Positions 28,127 through 38,500 are shown, counted from the stretch's first letter. The stretch: DNA of 64,000 nt from Qipengyuania algicida (GCF_009828025.1 NZ_WTYA01000002.1:372001-436000); one strand, 5' to 3'. Made by a program: numbers and translations. Notes: generated by a model from the letters alone, not told the origin.

Positions 28127-29173
28127 TCAGCCGGGGCGGCGGCCCAGCACATGGGCGCCCCACGTAAAGGCGACGACCACCAGCGCCCCCACCAATTGAT
28201 GCGCGGCGGCGAGCCACAAGGGCACGTCGAGCAGGATCACGGAAATGCCGAGCAGGATCTGGGTGCCAAGAGCGATATGAATGGCGACCGAGGCGGCGCG
28301 ATCGAGTGGACGGACGCGACGGGCGAACCAGACCAGCGCAACGACAACCGCCCAAGCCCACCAGCGATGCTCGAAATGGATCAGGAACGGGTCGTGCGTC
28401 ATCGCATGGAACAGCCCTTGCGAATCGTTGAATTGCGGGACGAAGCGGTCCTGCATCAGCGGCCAGCTGTCCGAAGCATGACCCGCATTGAGTCCGGCGA
28501 CCCATGCGCCCAGCATAAGCTGGATCGCCAGGATCGGCGCGGCCAGCGTCGCCGCCCTCGTCCAGCGAGCGGGCCGGGTGCGTGCGATCCGAGCCAGCCG
28601 CCTGAGATCGAGCGCAGTCCACACCAGCCCGCCCAGCGTGAACAGTGCGGTCAGGAGATGGATCGAAAGCCAGAAATGGCTGACCGCAATGCGATCGCCA
28701 TGCAAGCCGCTCCTGACCATGTACCAGCCGAACACCCCTTGCAGCCCGCCCAGTGCCAGCAGCGCCAGCAGGCGCGGCTTGTATCCCTTCGGGATCGCGT
28801 TGCGCGCCCAAAACCATACCAGCGGCAGCGCGAAGACCAGCCCGATGAGCCGCCCGAGCAATCGATGCGACCATTCCCAGAAGAAGATGAAGCGGAATCC
28901 GGCCAGATCCATTCCTGCCGGTCCTGCCAGATTGCGATATTGCGGGGTCGCCTGGTAGAGCGCGAACTCGTGCTCCCACTGGGCATGGGTCAGCGGTGGA
29001 ATGACGCCAGTAATGGGTTGCCATTGCGTGATGGACAGTCCGCTTTCCGTCAGACGGGTAATTCCTCCGATTACCACCATAGCGATGACCATGGCCGCGA
29101 TGATTTGGAGCCAGAGTGCGATTGCGGCAGGCCGGGTGCGGGAAAGGTGCGGAGCGTTGGCAGCGGAATCCAT
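28127..29173 (-). CDS. ctaA: Haem A synthase (COX15/CtaA)
   Basis: Oxidises the C8 methyl of haem O to give haem A for cytochrome oxidase. 348 residues from ATG 29171-29173, with eight hydrophobic helices and the haem-ligand histidines in EWSHRLLGR, HFWLSIHLLTA, HFEHRWWAW and AAHQLVGA. The motif GGITRLTESGLSI near residue 40 is a hallmark of the type found in alphaproteobacteria. The frame continues upstream but without family similarity. Partner oxidase genes are not in this window. Confidence 0.94.
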   Translation of the reverse strand: MDSAANAPHLSRTRPAAIALWLQIIAAMVIAMVVIGGITRLTESGLSITQWQPITGVIPPLTHAQWEHEFALYQATPQYRNLAGPAGMDLAGFRFIFFWEWSHRLLGRLIGLVFALPLVWFWARNAIPKGYKPRLLALLALGGLQGVFGWYMVRSGLHGDRIAVSHFWLSIHLLTALFTLGGLVWTALDLRRLARIARTRPARWTRAATLAAPILAIQLMLGAWVAGLNAGHASDSWPLMQDRFVPQFNDSQGLFHAMTHDPFLIHFEHRWWAWAVVVALVWFARRVRPLDRAASVAIHIALGTQILLGISVILLDVPLWLAAAHQLVGALVVVAFTWGAHVLGRRPG

Positions 29174-29255
29174 GGGCGCTGCTGTTAGGTCTGTAACCCC
29201 GATCAAGGCAAGCGGCTTCGACACGAAATTCTTTTTTGGCTGCGCCCCTTGTTCA

Positions 29256-29272
29256 ATGTTACAACATAACAT
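29256..29272. promoter_or_regulatory. Zur-box-like palindrome upstream of merC-like gene
   Basis: Perfect 6-bp arms ATGTTA-CAACA-TAACAT. The inner 15 bases (29257-29271) match the palindromic Zur-type sequence TGTTATAATATAACA at 13 positions. It ends 14 bases before the merC ATG, where a bound repressor would block transcription. Confidence 0.55.
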
Positions 29273-29286
29273 ATGTGGTCGCGACC

Positions 29287-29664
29287 ATGTTCGAGCAGTT
29301 CCTCGCCCCGATTCGCCACCGGCTCGACCGGATCGGCATTGCGATTTCCGGATTATGCGCGGTGCATTGCGTGGCAACGGTCGTGCTCATCTCGGGCTTG
29401 GGCCTGAGCGGCGGCTTGCTCGCTTCGCCCGAAATTCATCGTGTTGGCCTGATGCTGGCAGTGATCATTGCTGCGTTCACGATCGGCTGGAACGCGTTGC
29501 AGCACCGGGCTTTCGCCTCGCTCGGCATCGCGCTCGTCGGGTTGAGCTTCATGGCCAGCGGATTGTTCGTGCCGCACGGCCCTATGGAAGCTGTGATGAC
29601 TGTTATCGGTGTGGCGCTGGTGTCGACCGGTCACATACTCAACTTGCGCCGCTGCCATTGCTGA
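29287..29664 (+). CDS. MerC-domain membrane protein
   Basis: 125-residue protein with four hydrophobic helices and paired cysteines in [11 protein letters not shown] (near residue 26) plus C-terminal CHC, the MerC pattern. MerC of mercury operons imports Hg(II); chromosomal stand-alone homologues in alphaproteobacteria are often metal-related and zinc-controlled. No other mer gene is near. ATG at 29287 fits the palindrome placement. It ends 16 bases before the thiS-thiG gene and may be co-transcribed with it. Confidence 0.83.
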   Translation: MFEQFLAPIRHRLDRIGIAISGLCAVHCVATVVLISGLGLSGGLLASPEIHRVGLMLAVIIAAFTIGWNALQHRAFASLGIALVGLSFMASGLFVPHGPMEAVMTVIGVALVSTGHILNLRRCHC

Positions 29665-29680
29665 CTATGTCGCGGGGGTC

Positions 29681-30667
29681 ATGAGCACCCCGATCACAGT
29701 CACCATCAACGGTGAAAGCCGCAATACCTCCGCAACCCGCCTTGGCGACCTGCTGCGCGAGTTGGAACTCGATCCAGCCAAGGTCGCGGTGGAGCGCAAT
29801 GGCGTGATCGCCCCGCGCTCGCAGCTTGCCGGGCAAATGCTGTCTGGAGGAGACGTGCTGGAGATCGTCCATTTCGTGGGCGGCGGAGAAGGCGACAGCG
29901 CGGACGGGTGGAGCGTGGCGGGCCACCATTTCCGCTCGCGGCTGATCGTGGGCACCGGCAAATACAAGGATTTCGAACAGAATGCCGCTGCAGTTGAGGC
30001 ATCGGGGGCGGAAATCGTCACCGTGGCGGTACGACGGGTAAACATCAGCGATCCCAAGGCGCCGATGCTGACCGATTACATCGACCCCAAGAAAGTTACC
30101 TACCTCCCCAACACCGCAGGTTGCTTTACCGCCGAAGAGGCGATCCGCACCCTGCGCCTTGCGCGCGAAGCGGGTGGCTGGGAGCTGGTGAAGCTGGAAG
30201 TACTGGGAGAAGCGCGCACGCTCTATCCCGATATGCGCGAGACACTGAAGGCGACCGAGACCCTTGCGAACGAGGGGTTCAAGCCGATGGTCTACTGCAC
30301 CGACGATCCGATCGCGGCGAAGCAGCTGGAAAGCGCCGGCGCGGTTGCGGTCATGCCGCTGGGCGCGCCGATCGGTTCTGGCCTCGGTATCCAGAACCGT
30401 GTCACGATTAGATTAATCGTCGAAGGGGCGAGCGTTCCGGTGCTGGTGGATGCCGGTGTCGGCACCGCCAGCGATGCTGCCGTCGCCATGGAACTGGGCT
30501 GCGACGGGGTATTGATGAACACCGCCATAGCCGAAGCGAAGGATCCTCTGTGCATGGCACGTGCAATGAAGCTGGCGGTCGAAGCAGGGCGTGATGCCTA
30601 TCTCGCCGGGCGCATGGCAACGCGCAAATACGCCGATCCATCGAGCCCGCTCGCGGGCCTGATCTAG
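29681..30667 (+). CDS. thiG: ThiS-ThiG fusion: sulfur carrier plus thiazole synthase
   Basis: 328 residues. Residues 1-68 form a ThiS ubiquitin-like domain ([24 protein letters not shown]) ending [11 protein letters not shown]; the rest is ThiG, a (beta/alpha)8 barrel that makes the thiazole phosphate ([23 protein letters not shown] with the catalytic Lys region, [14 protein letters not shown]). Normally the C-terminal Gly-Gly of ThiS is free and thiocarboxylated; here it is internal. Thiamine synthesis. ATG 29681 chosen to match the ThiS start. Confidence 0.92.
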   Translation: MSTPITVTINGESRNTSATRLGDLLRELELDPAKVAVERNGVIAPRSQLAGQMLSGGDVLEIVHFVGGGEGDSADGWSVAGHHFRSRLIVGTGKYKDFEQNAAAVEASGAEIVTVAVRRVNISDPKAPMLTDYIDPKKVTYLPNTAGCFTAEEAIRTLRLAREAGGWELVKLEVLGEARTLYPDMRETLKATETLANEGFKPMVYCTDDPIAAKQLESAGAVAVMPLGAPIGSGLGIQNRVTIRLIVEGASVPVLVDAGVGTASDAAVAMELGCDGVLMNTAIAEAKDPLCMARAMKLAVEAGRDAYLAGRMATRKYADPSSPLAGLI

Positions 30668-30731
30668 GGATTCCCAACACGAATAATTAACCATTATCGG
30701 TGACTATACGACCTGCAACAGGGAGGGCTTT

Positions 30732-31259
30732 ATGGCCATTGCAGGGACGGCGTCGGTCACTATCGCCGAAATGCGGGAATTCGCGAGTTTTACGGCAGCC
30801 GAGCAGCGTTACATTCGTCGTAGCCTCGACATAGGGCTGGCGCGCTGTGACGCCTTCCGCCTGTGGGGCCGCAGTCCCGAGGAATGTGCAGCGATCCGGG
30901 GGCAATATGTCGCCTATCAGGAACTGAAGCTGCTGCGTTACTCGATCCCCGCAGATCACAATTTCGAAGGTATTGAGCAGTTTCTCGGCAAACTGGCGCG
31001 TGTTGCCGCTTATGACTTGTCGCAGGAGCGGATCGATTGCTTCGGCGCATTCCGCTTCCTGTATGAGCGGCTGCTTGGCGCGCGCTCGCGCCCTTGGCTG
31101 CCGAGCGCCTTCTGCGCCGCCGCCGCGCTGCCGCAGATTGCGCCGTCGCGTCGCAAGCTGCTGCTGCAATCGCTCAGCGAGGCAGCTGCAACGGCTCCCG
31201 GCTGGTCAGACCGTGCGCCGGGGTTCTTTCCCGAGTATATCGACGAAGTCGCCGCCTAG
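30732..31259 (+). CDS. Conserved-looking cytosolic protein, function unknown
   Basis: 175 residues, mainly helical and Ala/Arg-rich, no signal peptide, no recognised domain. A strong GGGAGGG site precedes ATG 30732. Sequence blocks such as AEQRYIRRSLDIGLARC and DCFGAFRFLYERLLGAR suggest a folded protein. The last four bases overlap the end of the convergent acyl-CoA synthetase gene. A TTAACCAT word lies 38 bases upstream. Confidence 0.7.
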   Translation: MAIAGTASVTIAEMREFASFTAAEQRYIRRSLDIGLARCDAFRLWGRSPEECAAIRGQYVAYQELKLLRYSIPADHNFEGIEQFLGKLARVAAYDLSQERIDCFGAFRFLYERLLGARSRPWLPSAFCAAAALPQIAPSRRKLLLQSLSEAAATAPGWSDRAPGFFPEYIDEVAA

Positions 31260-33058
31260 CTGCGATACAAGGCATCGAGCCGCGCGCCATAGGCTTCCCG
31301 GATCTTGTGGCGCCGGATCTTCATTGACGGCGTCAGCTGCTCGTTCTCGATGGTGAAGGGTTCGTCGGAAAAGGCGAAGCCGCGTAGTTTCTCGATCACA
31401 GACAGATCGCCGTTGATTGCATCGATCGCTGCTCGAACCGCACTGCGGAAGGCGGGCAGATCCTGCAGAGCCTTGAGATCGAACTTTTCGCCGTTGGCGC
31501 GTGCCCATTCCAGAGCCCATTCGGCATCCGGCACGATCAGCCCGACGACATAGGGCCGCTTGTCACCCGCGACCATCGCCTGGGCGATTTCGGGGCGTAG
31601 CGTCAGCATCCCTTCGAGCTTTTGCGGGGCGATATTGTCGCCCTTGTCGTTGACGATCATGTCCTTCTTGCGGTCGGTGATGACGATCCGCCCGCGCTGG
31701 TCGATATGGCCGATATCGCCGGTATGCAGCCAGCCGTCACGAATCGCACGCTCGGTTTCCGGCGCATTGTGCCAATAGCCATGCATCACCAGCTCGCCTC
31801 GGCAGAGGATCTCGCCATCCTCCGCGATACGGATCTCTACCCCGCGCATCGGCGGCCCGACCGATTCCATCGCGATTCCGGCTGCCGGACGATTACAACT
31901 GATGACGGGACCAGCCTCGGTCTGGCCATAGCCTTGCAACATGGTCAGACCCATTGCCTCGAAGAAAATGCCGACTTCGGGGTTGAGCGGTGCGCCACCC
32001 GAAACCATCGCCTTGATTCGTCCGCCGAACCGCTGGCGGATCTTCGGGCGGAGCAGTTTCTCGACAATGAGGTCGAGCGCGCGATCGGCGAGTTTTCGAC
32101 GCCCCTCGGCGCGGCGGCTGGCAACTGCCAGCGCGGTATCCATCAGCTTGGCGGCAACGCCGCCCTGTTTGGTTATCTGCTTCATGATCCGCGCACGCAG
32201 CACCTCGAACAAGCGCGGCACGACCACCATGAAGGTCGGCCGCGTTTCCTCGATATTGCTGGCGAGCTTTTCCAGCCCTTCGGCATAGAAAATCTGCGCC
32301 CCGACGGCGATCGGCAGGAATTGTCCGCCCGTGTGTTCGTAAGCGTGGCTGAGCGGTAGGAAGGACAAGAACCGTTCCTCTTCGTCGACACCGAAATCCT
32401 CCAGCAGGATTTCCGCTGCGCCAGCGACGTTGCACAGGATCGCACCGTGATGCTGCAATACTCCGCGTGGCGCGCCGCCGGTGCCGCTGGTGTAGATGAT
32501 GCAAGCGGTTGTCGCGCGTTCGATTGTCGCGATGCGCTGCTCGACCGCGCGGCGAGCTTCGGCGGCATCGCCTTGGAACATGGTGTCCCAGCCATGGCAG
32601 TGCAGGCCACCCGACTGGTATGGACGAAGCTGCTCGATCGGGACGAAATGTTCAGCGATTCCGGTGCGCATGATCGCGCGCAGCAGCGGCTGGGCAAGCT
32701 TGTCGGTCGACACGACCACCGCCCGCGCGCCCGAATTGTCGAGGATGTGAACGTGATCGCGTTCGGTATTGGTGACATAGGCGGGCACGGTAACGAGCCC
32801 CGCGGCCATGATCGCCAGATCGGCAATGCACCATTCAGGCCGGTTCTCGCTGACCAGTGCAACCCGGTCGCCGTCCTTAAGCCCCAGCTTGCGCAGGTTT
32901 TCGGCCAGCAGACAGACCTGGCTTGCAGCCTCGTTCCAACTGATCGTGCGCCACTCGCCCGCCTGTTTGTATCCCAGAAATGCGTGTTCTCCGCCTTCGT
33001 CGGCGCGCTTGAGAAACAGCTCCACCAGATTGTTGGCGGTGTCGATATCGGTCAGCAC
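31256..33058 (-). CDS. Long-chain acyl-CoA synthetase (AMP-forming)
   Basis: 600-residue ANL-superfamily enzyme that activates fatty acids to acyl-CoA through an acyl-adenylate. Motifs in order: ATP loop IIYTSGTGGAPRG near residue 190, LSHAYEHTGG, the A5-like motif LQGYGQTEAGPVIS near 390, and LHTGDIGHID with ITDRKKDMI near 470. It resembles the FadD15/FACL type with a long C-terminal domain. Membrane-associated role is likely. Confidence 0.92.
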   Translation of the reverse strand: MLTDIDTANNLVELFLKRADEGGEHAFLGYKQAGEWRTISWNEAASQVCLLAENLRKLGLKDGDRVALVSENRPEWCIADLAIMAAGLVTVPAYVTNTERDHVHILDNSGARAVVVSTDKLAQPLLRAIMRTGIAEHFVPIEQLRPYQSGGLHCHGWDTMFQGDAAEARRAVEQRIATIERATTACIIYTSGTGGAPRGVLQHHGAILCNVAGAAEILLEDFGVDEEERFLSFLPLSHAYEHTGGQFLPIAVGAQIFYAEGLEKLASNIEETRPTFMVVVPRLFEVLRARIMKQITKQGGVAAKLMDTALAVASRRAEGRRKLADRALDLIVEKLLRPKIRQRFGGRIKAMVSGGAPLNPEVGIFFEAMGLTMLQGYGQTEAGPVISCNRPAAGIAMESVGPPMRGVEIRIAEDGEILCRGELVMHGYWHNAPETERAIRDGWLHTGDIGHIDQRGRIVITDRKKDMIVNDKGDNIAPQKLEGMLTLRPEIAQAMVAGDKRPYVVGLIVPDAEWALEWARANGEKFDLKALQDLPAFRSAVRAAIDAINGDLSVIEKLRGFAFSDEPFTIENEQLTPSMKIRRHKIREAYGARLDALYRS

Positions 33059-33170
33059 CGTCTGCTCTCCTCACCCTTGGCCGTTTGCTGCGGTTCTCTT
33101 TCAGGCGAGCGGGTCTACGCCGGAGGCCGGACGGCGGCAAGCTCCGGCGGGTAGGCTGTTGGTTGAAAAG

Positions 33171-34226
33171 TTAACGGGTGCCAACTGCTTCGCTGATCGA
33201 GGAAAAGCCATCGCGCTTCATCAATTGTTCGATGCCGTGAACGATTTTCCGTGCCAATCCCGGCCCTTCGTACACCAGTGCGGAATAGAGCTGCACCAGG
33301 CTCGCCCCGGCGCGTATCCGCTCCCATGCGTCCTCTACGCTGGCAATCCCGCCCACGCCGATCAGCGGCAATGCGCCACCCGTGGCCTTGCGGAAGTCGC
33401 GCAGTCGCTCGAGCGCGAGCGGTTTCAGCGGGGCTCCGGACAGGCCACCTGCTTCCTGCGCCAGCGGGCCGAGCGCTCCGGGGCGTTCGATGGTGGTATT
33501 GCTGACGATCAGCGCTCCCAATTTCCGATCGATGACCAGTCGGGCTATGGCGTCGATGGCCGGCGGATCGAGATCGGGCGCGACCTTGAGGAATACCGGT
33601 GGCCCGGCCTGCCCGCGCGCTTCGAGCACCGCATCCAGCAGTTCGGCGAGTGCGCTTGCTTCCTGCAAGGCGCGCAGGCCCGGTGTGTTGGGACTTGAAA
33701 TATTGACCGCAAGATAATCTGCAAACGGGGAAACCGCACGAGCCATGACCGCGTAATCGGCGATCCGGTCGGGCGAATCCTTATTCGCGCCGATATTGAT
33801 GCCGAGAATGCCGCGACTGTTGCTTCGTTTCTGTGCACGTCTTTCGAGCCGCCCGAGCGCCATTTCGAGCCCGTCGTTGTTGAAGCCCATGCGGTTTATG
33901 ACGGCATTCGCATCGCTCAGACGGAAAAGGCGTGGCTGCGGATTGCCTGCCTGGGGCAAGGGGGTGATCGAGCCGCATTCGACGAAACCGAAGCCGAGTC
34001 GCAACATCGCATCGGGAACTTCGGCATTCTTGTCGAAGCCCGCCGCAAGACCGACCGGATTGTTAAAGCGCAATCCCGCCATCTCTACCGTAAGCGGCCC
34101 ATTCGTGCCCGGCGAACCGGGAAGCGTCGGGATCGGCACGGTCCTGAGCATCGCCAGCGTCAGGCGATGCGCACGTTCCGGTGGCAAGGTGAATAGGGCG
34201 GGGCGCAACAGTCGGAACAGCATCAC
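33171..34226 (-). CDS. pyrD: Dihydroorotate dehydrogenase (quinone), class 2
   Basis: Fourth step of pyrimidine synthesis: dihydroorotate to orotate, electrons to quinone. 351 residues with an N-terminal membrane-association helix (MMLFRLLRPALFTLPPERAH), FMN-binding GLAAGFDKNAEVPD near residue 60, catalytic base Ser in SSPNTPGLR and substrate-binding NTTIERPG; GVGGIASVEDAW near the end. Class 2 features are complete. Confidence 0.95.
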   Translation of the reverse strand: MMLFRLLRPALFTLPPERAHRLTLAMLRTVPIPTLPGSPGTNGPLTVEMAGLRFNNPVGLAAGFDKNAEVPDAMLRLGFGFVECGSITPLPQAGNPQPRLFRLSDANAVINRMGFNNDGLEMALGRLERRAQKRSNSRGILGINIGANKDSPDRIADYAVMARAVSPFADYLAVNISSPNTPGLRALQEASALAELLDAVLEARGQAGPPVFLKVAPDLDPPAIDAIARLVIDRKLGALIVSNTTIERPGALGPLAQEAGGLSGAPLKPLALERLRDFRKATGGALPLIGVGGIASVEDAWERIRAGASLVQLYSALVYEGPGLARKIVHGIEQLMKRDGFSSISEAVGTR

Positions 34227-34345
34227 TGCAGCCTATGGCGTGCACCATCTGCGCTGTCGAGCAGCATGGGGCAGAGCGGCACTAAGGGTCTGTCGCGGAA
34301 ACGCACTGAAATGGGACGAAGCTTAGTTTGTCGCTTGGATACAAT

Positions 34346-34460
34346 CATCGCCAGGCGATTCGGGGTAACACACTTGTGCGACCCGAAGGGCTCGGCGCAA
34401 GATTGTGACGAGTTCCTCAACTTTAATGGGCGGTCCCTTCGTGGGGCCGCCCTTTTTTTC
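34346..34460 (+). ncRNA. Candidate small RNA ending in an intrinsic terminator
   Basis: Between divergent pyrD and the AraC-type gene no protein frame exists, yet a strong plus-strand terminator is present. Just before it lies a 7-bp stem CTTGTGC (34373-34379) / GCGCAAG (34395-34401, one G-U pair) with an inner CCC-GAA-GGG hairpin, then a single-stranded stretch with TTCCTC that could pair with ribosome-binding sites. A TACAAT at 34340-34345 could be the -10; no good -35 seen. Start site is a guess. The rest of the gap (34227-34339) shows nothing else. Confidence 0.4.
34428..34460 (+). terminator. Intrinsic terminator in the pyrD/AraC gap
   Basis: Ten-bp stem GGGCGGTCCC / GGGGCCGCCC (one G-U) with loop TTCGT and a 7-T run (34453-34459). 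It reads only on the plus strand, since the minus side lacks T residues. Confidence 0.85.
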
Positions 34461-34615
34461 TTTATATTTAACGCGATGGCGGTAAGGCACGGCCACAATT
34501 CGAACGGGTCGGCATTCTCGAAGAGTTTCGGCGTCTTATCCGTTGTTCCCAGTGGAGAGAAGCCCCAACCGGAACAGTGGCGGGACGGCACGCGAAAGTT
34601 GTGGGGCGAGCCAAA

Positions 34616-35602
34616 ATGCCAGACGAACTGCTGCGCTCGGTGCGCGCACCATATATTGAGGATGATTCGCGACGCGAACTGACGGCGATGTCGCTGTTCA
34701 CCCTGGACTATATCCCGGCACAAAATGAGCTGGCCGATTTCGTCACGACTTTCTATCATTTTCGCTGTGACGAGAGCCATATGCGCGACATTCAACCTGC
34801 CGCTGTCGGGCATCTGATTCTGTTTTTGCGCGGCGAAGGGGTGATGCACTTCGCCGCAGGCCATTCCGAACCGTCGCACCGGGTTTCGTTGATGACGCCC
34901 GGGAGTGCGGCGAGCCCGATCGAGATCGACGGTCCGTTCCACTGCGTAGGGGCCGCCTTGTCGCCGCTCGGCTGGGCCGCGCTGACAGGATTGTCGGCAG
35001 GCGAGACTGCCGACAATCTGCTCGCCGCGCACGAGGTTCTCGGTGCTGAGATCGACGAATTGGGCGAGTCCCTGATCGACGATTATCTGTCGGGCGAGGC
35101 GACCGGCCAGCAATTGTGCGAAAGGCTGGCAGAGTTCATCGCCGGACACCTCAAGCCCGTCAATCCGCGCCATGTCGCGCTGATGCGAGCAGTGACGTCG
35201 TGGCTCAGCCAGTCGATGAGCCCGCCGGTCGAACGACTTTATCAGCTGAGCAATTATTCGCCGCGGCAGACGCAGCGCCTGGTCGAGCGGTACTTTGGCC
35301 TCCCGCCGCGTGAGTTGATGCGCAAATATCGTGCTCTGCGCGTGGTGGCGATGCTCAATCAGCCCAATCTCAGCGACGAGACGATTTCGCTGCTGGCAGG
35401 GCAGCTTTACGATCAATCGCACATGATTCGCGAAATTCGCCAGTTTGCGGGGCGCACGCCCGGGCGGCTTTTGGGGGGGCGACCAATCAATCCTGTCCGC
35501 ACTGCTCGATCTCAAGAACTTCAGGGAGATAAAGCCACAAGTCGCGCCGATGCCGGAGAGCATCGATTGTGCGAACGACTCGCAATAAGCATTTGTGGTT
35601 GA
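34616..35602 (+). CDS. AraC family transcriptional regulator
   Basis: 328 residues if ATG 34616 is used (GGGGCGAG lies 5-13 bases upstream); ATG 34688 (MSLFTLDYIPAQ) would give 304 and is a reasonable alternative. N-terminal ligand-binding-like region with HFAAGHSEPSHRVS; C-terminal AraC double helix-turn-helix (QLSNYSPRQTQRLVERYFG; LRVVAMLNQPNLSDETIS; SHMIREIRQFAG). The tail after TPGRLLGG is polar and unusual. Target unknown. Confidence 0.85.
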   Translation: MPDELLRSVRAPYIEDDSRRELTAMSLFTLDYIPAQNELADFVTTFYHFRCDESHMRDIQPAAVGHLILFLRGEGVMHFAAGHSEPSHRVSLMTPGSAASPIEIDGPFHCVGAALSPLGWAALTGLSAGETADNLLAAHEVLGAEIDELGESLIDDYLSGEATGQQLCERLAEFIAGHLKPVNPRHVALMRAVTSWLSQSMSPPVERLYQLSNYSPRQTQRLVERYFGLPPRELMRKYRALRVVAMLNQPNLSDETISLLAGQLYDQSHMIREIRQFAGRTPGRLLGGRPINPVRTARSQELQGDKATSRADAGEHRLCERLAISICG

Positions 35603-35627
35603 AGTGGTTGTCCGCGCTGCATAGATG

Positions 35628-35652
35628 AAATCGGAACGAAGCAGTCCGATTT
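35628..35652. promoter_or_regulatory. Palindromic operator candidate before the SUF operon
   Basis: Perfect 8-bp arms AAATCGGA and TCCGATTT separated by nine bases, ending four bases before the rrf2 ATG. A dimeric Rrf2 regulator binding here would block its own operon. It does not match the known E. coli IscR type 1 site. Confidence 0.5.
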
Positions 35653-35656
35653 AGCT

Positions 35657-36063
35657 ATGCGCCTTTCCAATCTTGCCGATTACGCGGTCGTCACCATGAG
35701 CGCCGCCGCCCGCCATTGCGGTGGCGGACGGGTGAGTGCGGCCGAGCTGGCGACGGAAACCGGCCTGCCGGTGCCTACGGTTCAGCGGCTGGTGAGCCGC
35801 TTGACCGCAGCGGGCCTGTTGCGGTCGACCCGCGGTGCGGGCGGCGGATTGCAGCTGGCGCGTCCGGCGGCGGCGATCAGCCTAGCCGATATCGTCGAGG
35901 CGATGGAGGGGCCGATCGCTCTCACCACCTGTGTCGAGGGCGACGATTGCTCGATCGACCACGAATGCCGGGTCAAGCCGCACTGGCCGCTGGTCAACAA
36001 TGTGCTGCGCGACGCGCTGGCCGGAATTTCACTGACCCAGCTCGCGCTCGAAGGAGAGCCGGC

Positions 36064-36067
<4 letters not shown>
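35657..36067 (+). CDS. Rrf2 family regulator of the SUF operon
   Basis: 136 residues: winged helix-turn-helix ([21 protein letters not shown]) and a C-terminal Fe-S ligand cluster with three cysteines, [15 protein letters not shown] (near residues 93-107), as in IscR/SufR-like sensors. It probably senses cluster supply and controls the ten-gene operon that starts with it. The stop overlaps sufB by four bases. Confidence 0.92.
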
Positions 36068-37556
<1,489 letters not shown>

Positions 37557-37560
<4 letters not shown>

Positions 37561-37967
37561 TTACGATCTTGATGCTCGCGCAGCTTTCAAGTGGCCAAGT
37601 GATGGTGCCGGCCTACCTTCCCGACGTCCTTCGGGGTGCTTGGGATTTTTCCGCAGAGGCGTGTCTTGATCAAGGCAGCCTCACTCGGGTCGAGTTCGGA
37701 CCAAACTGGATGCGGGATAATCTTGGTTTAGGACTGCTCCAATTTTATACCTCAGTCGGCCCCAGACACGATTTCGACGAGGCCCTCGAAGCCAGATTTA
37801 TCATGGGTGGAGACGCGGGCCTTAGAGATCAGCAAGTTTTGCTGAATCTGAGGGGCTCACGGGGAAAACGAACGCTTTCGTGGGAAGATAGTCGTGGTTC
37901 CGGTCATATCGATGAAGCTAGCCAGCCTATCGACCTTGTAGAATGTCCGGATGAGGGGCGCCAATGA
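37557..37967 (+). CDS. Unknown exported-type protein inside the SUF operon
   Basis: 136 residues from GTG 37557, which overlaps the sufB stop. No recognised domain. A short hydrophobic start ([17 protein letters not shown]) may be a weak signal. Base and codon use are more AT-rich than in sufB and sufC (for example 37720-37810), suggesting later acquisition. One cysteine in ECPD and one in EACLD. Its stop overlaps the next gene by four bases, so it is kept in the translational chain. Confidence 0.6.
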
Positions 37968-38500
37968 CCGACCGTAAAACCCTCCAGCTCCGTGATCCGT
38001 CCGAGACCGATGCCGCGCCCGCGCTCAAGAAGCGGGGTCGCGGCTGGGAAATCAGCGAGAAGCGGCTCGACGTGCTGCATGAGCGGGCGCGCGAGATGCG
38101 GCGCGATTCCAGCGAGGCGCACAAGGTCCTCGCCGCGCGTTTCGCCAAGGCCGATCTCGGGCGTTACAAGTTCACCCGCCACGCGGTGGTCGGCAGCGCG
38201 ATTGTCGATTTCAACTGTCACATTCTGGGCATGGCCATCGCCATCGATGAAGAGGGGGCGGACGAAAAACTCACCCGGCGGCGCGACAAGAGCCTCGAAA
38301 GCGTCGGCATCCGCGTCATGCGGATCCGTGCCACCGACATTCTGAACGACATCGACGCCGTCCTGGCTCGCATTACCGCAGGTATGCGGATGCGCATCGG
38401 CGACAAGCAACAGGCGCGCGCCGAACACCGGCGCAACAGCGCACCGCGTCGGCCCGGTCCGGCGCGCGGCAACAGGAACGACAATGCTGAAAATCGATAA
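37964..38500 (+). CDS. DUF559 (Vsr-like, restriction-endonuclease fold) protein in the SUF operon
   Basis: 178 residues. The middle (about 35-125) follows the DUF559 pattern: LHERAREMRRDSSEAHKVLA, YKFTRHAVVGSAIVDFNCH, AIAIDEEGADEK, DKSLESVGIRVMRI. The expected D-x(n)-E-x-D/K nuclease residues are partly kept (Asp in IVDF; Asp-Glu in IDEEGA). The tail is basic (RAEHRRNSAPRRPG). Role in Fe-S assembly is unknown. Overlaps sufC by 17 bases. Confidence 0.75.
   Translation: MTDRKTLQLRDPSETDAAPALKKRGRGWEISEKRLDVLHERAREMRRDSSEAHKVLAARFAKADLGRYKFTRHAVVGSAIVDFNCHILGMAIAIDEEGADEKLTRRRDKSLESVGIRVMRIRATDILNDIDAVLARITAGMRMRIGDKQQARAEHRRNSAPRRPGPARGNRNDNAENR

Noticed and set aside
27776..29188. Open frame of 470 codons on the plus strand
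   Set aside because: Antisense to ctaA and the unknown exported protein; extremely Gln/Arg/Pro-rich; a shadow.
30687..30694. TTAACCAT as a CtrA site before the gene at 30732
   Set aside because: Only a half-site is present; the second TTAA at the proper spacing is missing, so it was not listed as a feature.
35716..36063. N-terminal extension of SufB running through rrf2
   Set aside because: No SufB similarity, overlaps the Rrf2 coding region, and a clean ATGA overlap start exists at 36064.
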